Source of the DNA: Lachnospira sp.
GTDB lineage: Bacteria; Bacillota; Clostridia; Lachnospirales; Lachnospiraceae
Direction of reading: 5' to 3'
Length of the DNA stretch: 62,662 nt
NCBI GenBank assembly: GCA_015057605.1
Contig: SVDX01000013.1
Coordinates: forward strand, 1-62,662
The number at the start of each line of letters is the position of its first letter. Position 1 is the stretch's first letter. The notes below the pieces were generated by a model. It ran no database searches and was not told the DNA's origin. It was given only the letters and a program-made list of their open reading frames with translations. A program made the translations under genes and the position numbers. This document shows, piece by piece, positions 7,599-17,277 of the stretch.

Positions 7599-9713
7599 AT
7601 GGACATTTTTAAGAAAACAAGAAAAGATGAATTAGAATTTGATAAATTTATAGACAAGCTTGATATGGTATATAATAACCTTAAAGAATTTGAAAAGGAA
7701 ATTGATATATTTGATATTTCTTCAATAAAGAAAAGCTTTATAGCTAAGACGGATGATTTCTTTAGAGAGGACAGAAAGCTTAATATTGGTATTATTGGTA
7801 GAGTTAAGGCTGGTAAATCATCCTTCTTAAACGCTATGTTATTTGATGGTAAGCCTATTTTACCTGCAGCAGTAACACCAAAAACTGCAACACTTATTAG
7901 AATTGAATATGATGAAGAAAATAAGATTGAGGTTGAATACTATTCGGTAAATGAATGGAAGGAAATCGAAAAGAATGCAATGGTTCAGTCTGAATTAAAG
8001 GAATTTCAGGTGGCTAGAGAAATTGTTAAGCTTGTAAAGGAAAGAGCACTTGATCCATATGAATTTGTAGGTAAGGATAAAGCTGTAATTACATATGGCA
8101 ATTATGATGTCTTAATGCAAAGCATTAACGATTATACAGGTGAAAATGGAAGATATACACCACTTGTAAAGAGTGTGTCTATATACATTGATAAGGAAGA
8201 ACTTGAAGGCATTTCCATCGTTGATACGCCAGGTCTTTATGATCCAGTTGTGTCGCGTGTTGATAAAACAAAACAGTTTATGGAATTATGTGATGTTGTA
8301 TTCTTTTTAAGTAAGTCAACAACCTTCCTCGATAGAAATGATATTGATTTGTTAGCTTCACAGCTTCCAAAGAAGGGTGTTAAGAAGCTTGTGCTTGTAT
8401 GTAGCCGTTTTGATGATGGTATCAGAGATACCCTTTGGAAAACAGGTAGTCTTTCTACGTCCATAGAAGAGACAAAGCAAAAGCTTATAGACTATGCTGA
8501 GAGCGCATTTAACAATTATAAGAGAACTAACTATTATATTAACAGTGAAATGCTTAACCAGTGCAAGGTGCCAGTATTCGTTTCTTCAATGGCCCACAAT
8601 ATGTCATTAAAGGCAGTTTCTGAGTATAATGAAAAGGAAATGAAAGTATACAATGATTTAAATGTCAATGGTGAGCTTACAGCAGATTTATTAAAGGAAA
8701 TTGGCAATTTTGATGAAATCAATGCAATATATGAAACTGTATTAGAGGATAAGGAAGAAATGCTTGAAGAAAAGGCGGCTTCATTTATTCCAACAGCACA
8801 GGATGAACTAAGAGATAAGCTTAGAAGAATTGAGTCATTAGCAGAAAAGAGAATTGCACAGCTTCATAATTATGACAGAGAAAAGCTTTTAGAACAGAAG
8901 AAACAGATTAGCTTACAAATCAATAAAATGAAGTCGTCAATTGAAGAAATATTTAATGAAACATGCAATAAGATTGAAGATAACAAGATTGATGCAATCA
9001 GAGAAATCAGAGTTTACAATCGTGAATATTTACAGGTTTCAGAAAAGGAAGGCGTTGAAACACATTACGAAATCAGAAAGGTTTCAACAACCTCATGGTT
9101 TAAGCCATGGACTTGGGGAACAAGTACAAGAGAAATTTACAGCTATGATGAAAAATATAAATACATTGATATGTATGATGCGATTGACAACATAAGAAAT
9201 TATGTAAGAGATGGTGTTGACTGTATTTCTAAGATATTTAACCGCTCTTTAGATGTGGCACTCTTAAAATATAAATTAATCAATGTTGTTATTGAAAATC
9301 TTGATGTATCAAATGATAAGCATGATGCAGAATATTATAAGCTTCTTGTTGAAAAGACATTACAAAACATCAAGATTCCGGCAATTGTATTTTCTACAAC
9401 TTCATTTGAAAATAGCATTACTTCTCAGTTTAGTGGTGAAGTAAAGGGCAATTCTATGAAGGCTAATTTAAGAGCTAAGTTATCTGAAGCAATATACGGC
9501 GTAGGCGAAGAAATGTGTAAGAGACTTGAGGATGAAGTTGTTAAATTTAGAGATAATATGAATGGCGCAAAAGAAGAATTTATTAATAGCCTTTTAAAGG
9601 AAGTAAACAGCGAACTCAATACGGTTATTGCTCAATTTGAAAATAAGGAAAATGAAATTGAAAGATATAATATGCTGATTACTAAGATAAGAAGACTTGA
9701 TATGGAAGATTAA
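7599..9713 (+). CDS. Dynamin-like GTPase, second of a tandem pair
   Basis: The 704-residue protein has an N-terminal helical segment, a dynamin-type G domain with P-loop GRVKAGKSS (67-75), G3 DTPGLYD (209-215) and a G4-like CSRFDD, then long coiled-coil helices to the end. No clear transmembrane hairpin is seen, unlike its upstream neighbour, so the partner may supply membrane contact. The mid-region FKPWTWGTSTREIY is aromatic and could be a membrane-touching loop. Spacing of 22 bp and the shared orientation indicate one operon. The pair resembles two-component bacterial dynamins in general layout only; orthology was not tested. Confidence 0.83.
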   Translation: MDIFKKTRKDELEFDKFIDKLDMVYNNLKEFEKEIDIFDISSIKKSFIAKTDDFFREDRKLNIGIIGRVKAGKSSFLNAMLFDGKPILPAAVTPKTATLIRIEYDEENKIEVEYYSVNEWKEIEKNAMVQSELKEFQVAREIVKLVKERALDPYEFVGKDKAVITYGNYDVLMQSINDYTGENGRYTPLVKSVSIYIDKEELEGISIVDTPGLYDPVVSRVDKTKQFMELCDVVFFLSKSTTFLDRNDIDLLASQLPKKGVKKLVLVCSRFDDGIRDTLWKTGSLSTSIEETKQKLIDYAESAFNNYKRTNYYINSEMLNQCKVPVFVSSMAHNMSLKAVSEYNEKEMKVYNDLNVNGELTADLLKEIGNFDEINAIYETVLEDKEEMLEEKAASFIPTAQDELRDKLRRIESLAEKRIAQLHNYDREKLLEQKKQISLQINKMKSSIEEIFNETCNKIEDNKIDAIREIRVYNREYLQVSEKEGVETHYEIRKVSTTSWFKPWTWGTSTREIYSYDEKYKYIDMYDAIDNIRNYVRDGVDCISKIFNRSLDVALLKYKLINVVIENLDVSNDKHDAEYYKLLVEKTLQNIKIPAIVFSTTSFENSITSQFSGEVKGNSMKANLRAKLSEAIYGVGEEMCKRLEDEVVKFRDNMNGAKEEFINSLLKEVNSELNTVIAQFENKENEIERYNMLITKIRRLDMED

Positions 9714-9719
9714 AATATG

Positions 9720-9753
9720 AGCATGCTTCACCATATGGTGAAGTATGCTTTTG
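9720..9753 (+). terminator. Hairpin after the dynamin pair
   Basis: agcatgcttcaccat (9720-9734) pairs with atggtgaagtatgct (9735-9749), with one wobble, and TTTG follows. The T tract is short, so termination may be partial. Confidence 0.6.
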
Positions 9754-9768
9754 TATATGGAGATTAGT

Positions 9769-10542
9769 ATGATAAAATTGATTGTCAGCGATATAGATAA
9801 CACAATATTAGTTGATGGAAAAAGAGAGGTAAGTAAGGAACTGCTTTCGCTAATAGACCAATTGTGCGATAGCGGTGTTATTATTGCGGTTGCAAGTGGA
9901 AGACAATATCCAAATATGAAAAGACTATTTGGACCTGTTGCGGACAAAGTACATTTTATAAGCGAAAACGGCGCATTTGTTGCATATAAGGACCAAATTC
10001 TATATGAGGATGAGATTGATAGAAAGCTTGCACTTAGGATAATGGAGGATATATATGCAATGCCTAATTGTGAGGTGCTTGCATCTTCTAAAGAAATATC
10101 ATACTTAAAACCAAAGAATGAAAGCTATTTACATCGAATAAAAGATGTGGTAAAAAATAAAGTAGTGGTAGTAAATGACTTTAATGAAATAAAAGAACCA
10201 CTATTAAAAATTGCAGTGTGCGATATGTCAGGCATAGATAATTCAAAGGATCATTTTATAAATAAATTTAGCAAGGAATTGCAGACTGTTGTTTCAGGAA
10301 AGTTATACCTTGATTTTAATAATTTTGGGACAAACAAGGGAATGGCAATTTCGATGCTTCAGGAAAAGTATGGTGTAACAGCTAAAGAGACAGCAGCGTT
10401 TGGAGATAGTTATAATGACATTGAGATGCTTTTAAGAGCTGAATATAGTTATGCTATGCAACATGCAGATGATGAAGTGAAAAGATATGCGAATTATACA
10501 TGTGATGATGTATTTGGGACGCTAATAAATTTATTCCCTTAA
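9769..10542 (+). CDS. Cof-type HAD-superfamily phosphatase
   Basis: The 257-residue protein belongs to the Cof/type IIB HAD hydrolases, which dephosphorylate sugar phosphates and related metabolites in the cytosol. Motif I DIDNTILVDG (about 7-16, nucleophile Asp first), motif II VASGR and motif IV FGDSYNDIEML are all visible, with a cap domain between. ATG 9769 is chosen because GGAG (9759-9762) lies 6 nt upstream; the ATG-rich start further upstream overlaps the preceding hairpin. The gene heads a three-gene run with the small acidic gene and the parvulin. Confidence 0.87.
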   Translation: MIKLIVSDIDNTILVDGKREVSKELLSLIDQLCDSGVIIAVASGRQYPNMKRLFGPVADKVHFISENGAFVAYKDQILYEDEIDRKLALRIMEDIYAMPNCEVLASSKEISYLKPKNESYLHRIKDVVKNKVVVVNDFNEIKEPLLKIAVCDMSGIDNSKDHFINKFSKELQTVVSGKLYLDFNNFGTNKGMAISMLQEKYGVTAKETAAFGDSYNDIEMLLRAEYSYAMQHADDEVKRYANYTCDDVFGTLINLFP

Positions 10543-10556
10543 AGGAGGAAATGATT

Positions 10557-10808
10557 ATGTTAGAATGTGCGAAAGTATTTTTAAAGGAGCAGGGGAAATT
10601 GTTTGATGAACCAGTTGCTACAAATGAAGAAGAAGCATTAGAATTCTTAGAAGATTGTGATGCTCAGATTTTTGAAGATATTAAAGAAGTTAAAGAATAT
10701 ATGGATGAAATGGGTATGGATGTTGAAGGAATGTCTTATACTGAAATAGAAGAACAACTTGAAGTGTTCAAATTACCAGATGGAAGATATTTTGTGGTGG
10801 AAGCATAA
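10557..10808 (+). CDS. Small acidic protein of unknown function
   Basis: An 83-residue, strongly acidic, predicted helical protein with a short C-terminal beta-like segment (KLPDGRYFVVEA). ATG 10557 is preferred over ATG 10551 because AAAGGAGG (10541-10548) lies 8 nt before it. Its stop overlaps the start of the parvulin gene by one base, so the two are translationally coupled. I do not recognise a named family. A regulatory or adaptor role with its neighbour is possible but not shown. Confidence 0.75.
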   Translation: MLECAKVFLKEQGKLFDEPVATNEEEALEFLEDCDAQIFEDIKEVKEYMDEMGMDVEGMSYTEIEEQLEVFKLPDGRYFVVEA

Positions 10809-11800
10809 TGAAAAAGAAGAAATATGTAAAGATAGCGATAATAGCTTCGATTTGTGTGATAGCCATACTTGTTGGAGTGATAGTATATTTTGTGAATAAT
10901 GATAAATATTATTTCACAACGGGAATTGGTAAAAATGAGGTCTTTAAGGTAAACGGTGAGGTGTGTACGATTGCAGAGATGAACATATATCTTGCAGATA
11001 TGAAGACACAATATACCAAGCTTTTTTCGGATGAAGTATTTACAAAGCAGATTGGTGAAATAAGCTTTGAAGATTATATAAAAGATCAGACCAAACAAAG
11101 AATTGCTAATTATAAGTGTGTGAAATTATTTGCCGCCGAAAAGAAGATAAGCCTTAATAAGGATGAACTTGCTAAGGTGGAAGAAAAGGCAAAGGAATAT
11201 ATGGATAGCTTGTCAGATGCTGATAAAAAAACTATGAAAATAGGTCTTGAGGATGTAAAAAATGCATTTGCGGATTATATGCTATACGAAAAGGTGTTTG
11301 ATATATATACAGCGGAAGTTAATTCAGAAGTGAGCGTTGACGAAGCTAGAGTTATACGTATTCAATACATTTTTATCCCTGCCACAAAAGGGCTTGATTT
11401 TGCAAATGAGTGCCAGGCATCAATTGATGAAGATACTAATTTTGCAAATCTTGCAAAGGAACTAAATGAAGGTGGACAATATGAGTGTAAGCTTTCAAGA
11501 GGAGATATGGAAGAGGTCTTTGAAAAGGCAGCATTTGACTTGCATACAGGAGAAATAAGCGATGTAGTCACAGCTAAAAAGGGCTATTATATTATAAAAT
11601 GTATTAGTGATTACGAAAAAAATGATACAGAAATCAATAAGCAAGTAGTTATTGAAAAACGTAAAGAGGCTATGTTTAGGGATAAATATGATAGCTTTGT
11701 AAAGGGACTTCCAACAGAGTTTAATAATAAACTTTGGCAAACCCTTGATATTAATACATTGCCAAATGTAAGCAAAACAATAGATGAAATATTAAAATAA
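10808..11800 (+). CDS. Membrane-anchored parvulin-type peptidyl-prolyl isomerase
   Basis: The 330-residue protein has a basic N-terminus and one membrane helix (about 7-28), a SurA_N-like helical region (about 45-165) and a parvulin-type rotamase domain (about 175-265, with DTNFANLAKELNEGG and the FDLHTGEISDVV and GYYIIKC strands). Proteins of this kind (PrsA/SurA-like) fold exported proteins outside the membrane. There is no lipobox cysteine, so it is tethered by the helix rather than lipidated. It shares a stop/start overlap with the upstream small acidic gene. Confidence 0.83.
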   Translation: MKKKKYVKIAIIASICVIAILVGVIVYFVNNDKYYFTTGIGKNEVFKVNGEVCTIAEMNIYLADMKTQYTKLFSDEVFTKQIGEISFEDYIKDQTKQRIANYKCVKLFAAEKKISLNKDELAKVEEKAKEYMDSLSDADKKTMKIGLEDVKNAFADYMLYEKVFDIYTAEVNSEVSVDEARVIRIQYIFIPATKGLDFANECQASIDEDTNFANLAKELNEGGQYECKLSRGDMEEVFEKAAFDLHTGEISDVVTAKKGYYIIKCISDYEKNDTEINKQVVIEKRKEAMFRDKYDSFVKGLPTEFNNKLWQTLDINTLPNVSKTIDEILK

Positions 11801-11828
11801 AAAGACGATACCAAGTGTATCGTCTTTT
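11800..11828. terminator. Bidirectional terminator between parvulin gene and lepB
   Basis: aaaagacgatac (11800-11811) pairs with gtatcgtctttt (11817-11828) with a 5-nt loop; A and T ends serve both strands. Confidence 0.85.
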
Positions 11829-11831
11829 GCT

Positions 11832-12449
11832 TTAATATGTTGTAAAATCTTTATAATATCTAAACCATGCTTTAGCGATTATGTCATCCTCGTGAACATA
11901 TTTGTTAGTCCAATATCTTGAATCCCATGAATCAGCTCTGTTATCACCAAGAACAAAGTATGAATCCTGTGGAACGATGTAAGGACCAAAGTTACCATAT
12001 GTTTCAATGTCAAGGTAAGCAGTTTCATCAAGACGTTCGCCGTTAACATACACTGCTTTGTCATGAATCTCTATGGTTTCGCCAGGTAAGCCGATAACAC
12101 GCTTAACATACTTTTCTTCCTTGTTATCAGGATAGTAGAAGATAACAATATCACCACGCTGTGGAGTCGAATTTGTGTAAGCAAGTCTGTTACCGAATAA
12201 ACGGTCGCCCTTCATAATTGTAGGATACATAGACGAACTTGGTATCTCTGCATTGATTATTAAAACTCTTGTTATAAATTGTGCTATTAAGATAGCGACA
12301 ACTACAATACCAACATATGTTAAAATTTCTTTTATGATAGCCTTTTTCTTATTGTTTTTCTCTGTGGCAAGCTGCTGTTCAAGCTTGCTTGCTTCTTCCT
12401 TTTGGACATCCTGCTCTTCAAGCATTTGATTTAATTCATTAAGTGTCAT
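11832..12449 (-). CDS. lepB: Signal peptidase I
   Basis: The enzyme removes signal peptides from exported proteins at the outer face of the membrane. The 205-residue protein has an unusual N-terminal cytosolic coiled coil rich in Glu/Gln/Lys (about 1-40), one membrane helix (about 44-66), then the catalytic Ser in SSSMYPT (Ser73) and general-base Lys in YVKRVIG (Lys116), followed by LGDNRADSWDSR. A GAGGAAG ribosome binding site precedes the start. The N-terminal coiled coil is longer than in the Bacillus SipS type. Monocistronic by position. Confidence 0.93.
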   Translation of the reverse strand: MTLNELNQMLEEQDVQKEEASKLEQQLATEKNNKKKAIIKEILTYVGIVVVAILIAQFITRVLIINAEIPSSSMYPTIMKGDRLFGNRLAYTNSTPQRGDIVIFYYPDNKEEKYVKRVIGLPGETIEIHDKAVYVNGERLDETAYLDIETYGNFGPYIVPQDSYFVLGDNRADSWDSRYWTNKYVHEDDIIAKAWFRYYKDFTTY

Positions 12450-12513
12450 ATTTTTACTTCCTCACAAATAATACTATATTCATTATACAGTAAATGTTAT
12501 GAAAGAACAAGTT

Positions 12514-14364
12514 TTATTTGGTTAACAAAAGCATTATTTCATTGCTACGCTTGATAAAAGCAGTCATTTGCTCAGCAGAAAGTGGAGCGTGACTTAAAAG
12601 GGCTAAATCATATAACTGTTCGCAAATAATTGTGTTGTTAGGAGATGTGGTATTTTCAAATAAATATTTAACTAAATCATGATTTGCATTTAAGATAAGA
12701 GTTTGACCATCTGCCTTATCAATACCCATATTACCCATATCAAGGTTGTACATCTTCATCATATCCTGCATACGACGACCTTCCTCAGAAAGAGTAATCA
12801 TAGAGGAAATAGCGGTGTTTTTGAGCTTTTCAACTTTTATTTCAAGTTTATCCTTGTTAAGGCTCTTTTTGAACATATCGCAAAGTATTGTGTTCAATTC
12901 TTCGGATACATTTTCATCAGAAGTATCTTTAAAAGTATCATTCAAATCAGAGTCGATTCTCATAAATTTTACATTTTCATTTTTGTGCTCGAGATATGAT
13001 ACAAATGGTTGATCAATGTTATGCATAAGAAGTACGGCAGATAAGCCTTCTTCTTTAAACATATTAATGTATTGACCTTGTTCAAGTTCATTTGTTACAT
13101 AAAATACAGTGTTTTCATGACGCTCCTTGTTGGCTTCAAGATATTCAGGGAGGGTATTATAGCTACCATAAATATCTTTAAAAAGGATATAGTCATTCAT
13201 TTTTTCACAGAATTTATCGTCCTTTAGGCAACCGAATTTGATAAATGGGCTTATGTCATCCCAGTATTTTATATAGTTGTCCTTATCTGTTTTACACATT
13301 CCGGATAATTTGTCGGCAACCTTCTTAGTGATGTAATCAGAAATTTTCTTAACAAAGCCATCGTTTTGTAATGCGCTTCTTGACACGTTAAGAGGAAGGT
13401 CGGGACAATCAATTACACCCTTTAATAATAGTAAAAATTCAGGAATTACCTCTTTGATGTTATCGGCAATAAATACCTGAGTATTGTACAATTTGATGGT
13501 ACCTTCAAGAGTATCGTACTCTGAATTTAATTTAGGGAAGTAGAGTATACCCTTTAAGTTAAATGGGTAATCCATATTTAAATGAATCCAGAATAATGGC
13601 TCCTTATAATCCTTAAATACCTTTCTGTAAAATGCCTTATAGTCGTCATCACTACATTCGTTAGGATGCTTGTTCCAAAGTGGATTAGTATCGTTTAGTG
13701 AAACTTCATTATCGTCTTCTTTCTTTTTGGCGATGGCATTAGTTAAAAATATCTGTGTTGGCATAAATGAACAGTATTTTTCAATTACCTCTTTTGCGCG
13801 ATATTCATTTGAGAATTCGGTGCTGTCGCTGTTTAAGTATAGTGTGATTTCTGTTCCACGAGTATCTTTTTGGCTGGCTGACATAGTGTATTTTGTTCCA
13901 CCATCACATTCCCAATGAACACTTTTGGCATCATCTTTATATGAAAGAGTATCAATTGTAACCTTGTCAGCGACCATAAATGCTGAGTAAAAGCCTAAAC
14001 CGAAATGACCTATAATCTGGTCACTTGTTGTCTTGTCCTTGTATTGCTCAATAAATGCTTCAGCTCCTGAAAATGCAATCTGATTAATGTATTCATTAAC
14101 TTCGTCGAAAGTCATTCCTACACCGTTGTCAATAAATTTGATTGTTTTATCATTTTGATTAACAATAACATCAATTCTAAACTCTTCATTGGAAGGGATG
14201 TTATATTCGCCCATCATATCAAGCTTTTTAAGCTTAGTAATTGCATCGCAGCCATTTGAAATGAGCTCTCTAAAGAAAATATCGTGGTCAGAATATAACC
14301 ACTTTTTAATAATAGGGAAAATGTTATCGCTATTAATAGATAAATTTCCGTGCATATCTGACAT
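12514..14364 (-). CDS. htpG: Molecular chaperone HtpG (Hsp90)
   Basis: HtpG is the bacterial Hsp90, an ATP-dependent homodimeric chaperone. The 616-residue protein has the GHKL ATP-binding motifs ELISNGCDAI, DNGVGM and GHFGLGFYSAFMV, the middle client-binding domain with NVSRSALQ, and a C-terminal dimerisation region. The start at 14364 (MSDMHGNLS) is chosen because AAAGGAGG lies 8 nt upstream; the in-frame upstream ATG would place that site inside the gene. It follows the DUF5721-like gene by 14 bp and is probably cotranscribed with it. Confidence 0.94.
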   Translation of the reverse strand: MSDMHGNLSINSDNIFPIIKKWLYSDHDIFFRELISNGCDAITKLKKLDMMGEYNIPSNEEFRIDVIVNQNDKTIKFIDNGVGMTFDEVNEYINQIAFSGAEAFIEQYKDKTTSDQIIGHFGLGFYSAFMVADKVTIDTLSYKDDAKSVHWECDGGTKYTMSASQKDTRGTEITLYLNSDSTEFSNEYRAKEVIEKYCSFMPTQIFLTNAIAKKKEDDNEVSLNDTNPLWNKHPNECSDDDYKAFYRKVFKDYKEPLFWIHLNMDYPFNLKGILYFPKLNSEYDTLEGTIKLYNTQVFIADNIKEVIPEFLLLLKGVIDCPDLPLNVSRSALQNDGFVKKISDYITKKVADKLSGMCKTDKDNYIKYWDDISPFIKFGCLKDDKFCEKMNDYILFKDIYGSYNTLPEYLEANKERHENTVFYVTNELEQGQYINMFKEEGLSAVLLMHNIDQPFVSYLEHKNENVKFMRIDSDLNDTFKDTSDENVSEELNTILCDMFKKSLNKDKLEIKVEKLKNTAISSMITLSEEGRRMQDMMKMYNLDMGNMGIDKADGQTLILNANHDLVKYLFENTTSPNNTIICEQLYDLALLSHAPLSAEQMTAFIKRSNEIMLLLTK

Positions 14365-14378
14365 TATAAAGTCCTCCT

Positions 14379-14855
14379 TTAAATCCATTCTTTTAAAAAA
14401 TCTTGTAAATAATTATCCCAGACAGTATCTATTGTTTTGTCCATTGAAAAGACTCTGATAGAGCTACCGCTTGTGATAGTAAGCTTGTTTGAGATGTATC
14501 GTATGTTAAGATATAAGCCTGATATATCTGATAGGTTATAATTGATTGAAGAATCCTTAATGATTTTGCTTATTAGTTCACTATCAGCTGATAATACAAT
14601 TTTAAAGGAAAGCGGAAGCTTATTACCTTTAATAAGGTCAAAGCATACCTTCTTTAGCTGACACCATTTTGTATCTTCAAATGAAAGATCTTCTAATTCA
14701 TCATTTGTGTAATAATCTTTATTAAAACTGCAATCAATTGAAAAGTTTGTGAAGGTAGCAATATCTACACTTTTTGCAACATAATTATCAAAAATATTTT
14801 GTGTAAGTAGTGCGCCCATAAAAGCTTTAACATTGGATATATCAAAAATTCTCAT
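14379..14855 (-). CDS. DUF5721-like protein
   Basis: A 158-residue soluble protein resembling, from memory, the DUF5721 family found next to other genes in Lachnospiraceae. It starts MRIFDISNVKAFMGALLTQNIFDNY and contains repeated beta-like segments, with no catalytic motif, signal peptide or membrane helix. It lies directly upstream of htpG in the same orientation with a GAGGTG ribosome binding site, and is divergent from the M18 peptidase gene. Function is unknown; cotranscription with a chaperone is the only contextual clue. Confidence 0.65.
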   Translation of the reverse strand: MRIFDISNVKAFMGALLTQNIFDNYVAKSVDIATFTNFSIDCSFNKDYYTNDELEDLSFEDTKWCQLKKVCFDLIKGNKLPLSFKIVLSADSELISKIIKDSSINYNLSDISGLYLNIRYISNKLTITSGSSIRVFSMDKTIDTVWDNYLQDFLKEWI

Positions 14856-14902
14856 TCTTCACCTCGAAATGCAATATTACCTTAACAGAATACTATATTT
14901 TG

Positions 14903-14932
14903 TTGAAAATGAAAAGCAAAATATGGTATAAT
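14903..14932 (+). promoter_or_regulatory. Predicted promoter for the M18 peptidase gene
   Basis: TTGAAA (14903-14908), 18-bp spacer, TATAAT (14927-14932) preceded by TG (extended -10). Confidence 0.7.
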
Positions 14933-14955
14933 AAAAAGAAAAAATGGAGATATGT

Positions 14956-16230
14956 ATGAACAGAACTTTATTGAATGCACTTTCGTTTTGTACCTGTGCT
15001 GCTACTACAGTAAAGTATTCGATGGAAGCGTTGATAGAAGAAGGTTTTGAAGAACTTGCATTATCAGAAACCTTTGAATTAAAGCGTGGTGGCAAATATT
15101 TTATTAATGTATTTGATACCACATTAATAGCATTTGTTGTTGGCAAAGACATAAAAGACCTTAAGGATATAAGGCTTTTGGCTGCGCATACAGATAGCCC
15201 GGCATTTAGTATAAAGCCAAATCCTCAGCTTAAGACAGGTAAGTATGGAAAGCTAAATGTTGAGGTTTATGGAGGACCGATTCTTAATACATGGCTTGAT
15301 AGACCATTATCTGTAGCTGGAAAGGTCTGTGTTAAATCAGATAAGGTATTCAAACCACAGATAAAGATAGTTGATTTTATGCGCCCGATTATGCTTATTC
15401 CTAATTTGGCAATTCATATGAATAGAGATGTTAACAAGGGAGTGGAGCTTAATAAGCAGACGCATTTGTTGCCATTGGTTACTATGATGAATGAAACAGC
15501 AGATGAAGAATTTTTTATGGACATGTTGTCAAAGGAGCTTGGTGTGGTAAAAGAGGATATACTTGACTATGAGCTTTTTGCATATTGCTGCAACGAACCA
15601 TTTTATGTTGGGAAAGAGGCTGAATTTATTCTTGCGCCAAGAATTGATAATATAGTTTCTGTGTATTCGTGCCTTGAAGCAATAACTGCGGATGCTAATG
15701 ATGAAGCACTTAATATAATAGCATTATTTGATAATGAAGAGGTTGGAAGCATAACAAAACAGGGAGCAGACAGCACTCTTATGAAAAATGTTATACAAAA
15801 GATTGCGAAGGCATTTGCATTTAACGAAGCAGAAGCTTATGGAATTGCGATATCAATGGATGTTGCGCATGCTTCTCATCCAAATTATATGGATAAATCA
15901 GATGTGACCAATATTGTTAATATCAATGACGGTGTAGTAATTAAAAAGGCCGCTAACCAAGGATATGCAACAGATTGTTATCTTACAGGAATTATAACTG
16001 AGATTTGCAGAGCAAATGATATTAAATATCAATACTATGTTAATCGTTCAGATATAGCTGGAGGAAGGACTTTAGGAAGTATATTGTCCTCTAATTTTAT
16101 ACTTAGAACCATAGACATAGGCGTACCGGTGCTTGGCATGCATTCGGCATGTGAGACGGTAGGTGTGGATGATGTGAATTATGCTACAGAGCTAGCGAAA
16201 AATATATTTCAAATGAAGAAAGGAGATTGA
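14956..16230 (+). CDS. M18 family aminopeptidase
   Basis: This is a cytosolic zinc aminopeptidase that trims N-terminal residues, typically acidic or hydrophobic, from peptides. The 424-residue protein shows LLAAHTDSPAFSIKPNP (metal His and Asp), APRIDNIVS, DNEEVGS (catalytic Glu pair) and SMDVAHASHPNY, with the last metal His near MHSACE. Length is standard. ATG 14956 is preferred over ATG 14944 because GGAG (14946-14949) sits 6 nt before it. The next gene begins 4 bp after its stop, so the two form an operon. Confidence 0.92.
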   Translation: MNRTLLNALSFCTCAATTVKYSMEALIEEGFEELALSETFELKRGGKYFINVFDTTLIAFVVGKDIKDLKDIRLLAAHTDSPAFSIKPNPQLKTGKYGKLNVEVYGGPILNTWLDRPLSVAGKVCVKSDKVFKPQIKIVDFMRPIMLIPNLAIHMNRDVNKGVELNKQTHLLPLVTMMNETADEEFFMDMLSKELGVVKEDILDYELFAYCCNEPFYVGKEAEFILAPRIDNIVSVYSCLEAITADANDEALNIIALFDNEEVGSITKQGADSTLMKNVIQKIAKAFAFNEAEAYGIAISMDVAHASHPNYMDKSDVTNIVNINDGVVIKKAANQGYATDCYLTGIITEICRANDIKYQYYVNRSDIAGGRTLGSILSSNFILRTIDIGVPVLGMHSACETVGVDDVNYATELAKNIFQMKKGD

Positions 16231-16234
16231 ATCT

Positions 16235-17263
16235 ATGTTTTACACAAGTTTACAGTATATGAAGAATCGTTATGACAAGGTTACAAGACAAAATGGCTTA
16301 AAAGCGACAAGTCTTGAAGAATATGAGGTATGGAAAGATAAGACGAGAAAGCATTTGTGGGAAATGTTAGGCTTAGATAAGATGGAAAAAGGCACATCTG
16401 CGCCACAAATACTTTTTGAGGATGAATATGAAGGTTGTTTCAGACAAAAAATACTTATTGAAACATTACCAGAGGTATTTATGCCTTTATACATTTTAAC
16501 ACCAAAAAATGTTACGGATAAGACAAAGGTATTTATAACACCTTCCGGACATTTAGGTGGTGGCGTGGCAAGTATAATAGGAGACAGAAGTAATCCACTT
16601 GTTGATGCCAAAATTGATAACTTTAATTATGACTATGGTTTACAGCTTGCTAAACGCGGTTGTATAGTTGTAGCACCTGAAACAATTGGCTTTGGTGAGA
16701 GAAGAGAGCTTGCAAATCAAAAGGAAGAGGATATATTGTCATGCTCATGCTATCATATTTCGCATATGGCAACACCACTTGGAATGACACTTGCTGGTAT
16801 TCAAACCTTTGATCTTATTTGCCTTGTAGATTACCTTGAATCAAGAGAGGATATCGATATATCTAATCTTACCTGTTTAGGCTTTTCAGGGGGTGGAATG
16901 CAGACTTTATGGTTATCAGCATTTGATGAAAGAATTAAAAAGGCTGTAATAAGCGGATATATGTATGGTTATAAGGATGCATTATTAGAAAGAAATGGTA
17001 ACTGTAACTGTAATTACATTCCAAATTTATGGGAAAACTATGATATGGGTGATATAGGCGCGCTTATTGCACCACGTAGACTTTTTGTTCAAACTGGCGA
17101 TAAAGACCACTTAAACGGAAAAGGTGGAGTTGAAAACGTAAAAACGCAGATTGAAATTATCAAAAAAGCATATGCATTATATGGAGCTGTAGATATGGTT
17201 GATCATGATGTGTTTGAAGGACCACACAGATGGTATAGTGATAAGATTGATAAATATATATAA
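16235..17263 (+). CDS. Alpha/beta-hydrolase, probable esterase
   Basis: The 342-residue protein has an alpha/beta-hydrolase fold with nucleophile Ser218 in GFSGGG and the C-terminal catalytic His331 in EGPHRW. No signal peptide is present, so it acts in the cytosol. It resembles the dienelactone-hydrolase/acetyl-esterase-like groups that remove acyl groups from sugars or small molecules; the substrate is not known. A run of three Asn-Cys (NCNCNY) at about 257-262 is odd and may be structural. The gene is 4 bp from the peptidase and 14 bp from the DHH gene. Confidence 0.8.
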   Translation: MFYTSLQYMKNRYDKVTRQNGLKATSLEEYEVWKDKTRKHLWEMLGLDKMEKGTSAPQILFEDEYEGCFRQKILIETLPEVFMPLYILTPKNVTDKTKVFITPSGHLGGGVASIIGDRSNPLVDAKIDNFNYDYGLQLAKRGCIVVAPETIGFGERRELANQKEEDILSCSCYHISHMATPLGMTLAGIQTFDLICLVDYLESREDIDISNLTCLGFSGGGMQTLWLSAFDERIKKAVISGYMYGYKDALLERNGNCNCNYIPNLWENYDMGDIGALIAPRRLFVQTGDKDHLNGKGGVENVKTQIEIIKKAYALYGAVDMVDHDVFEGPHRWYSDKIDKYI

Positions 17264-17277
17264 AAATAGGAGTTAAG

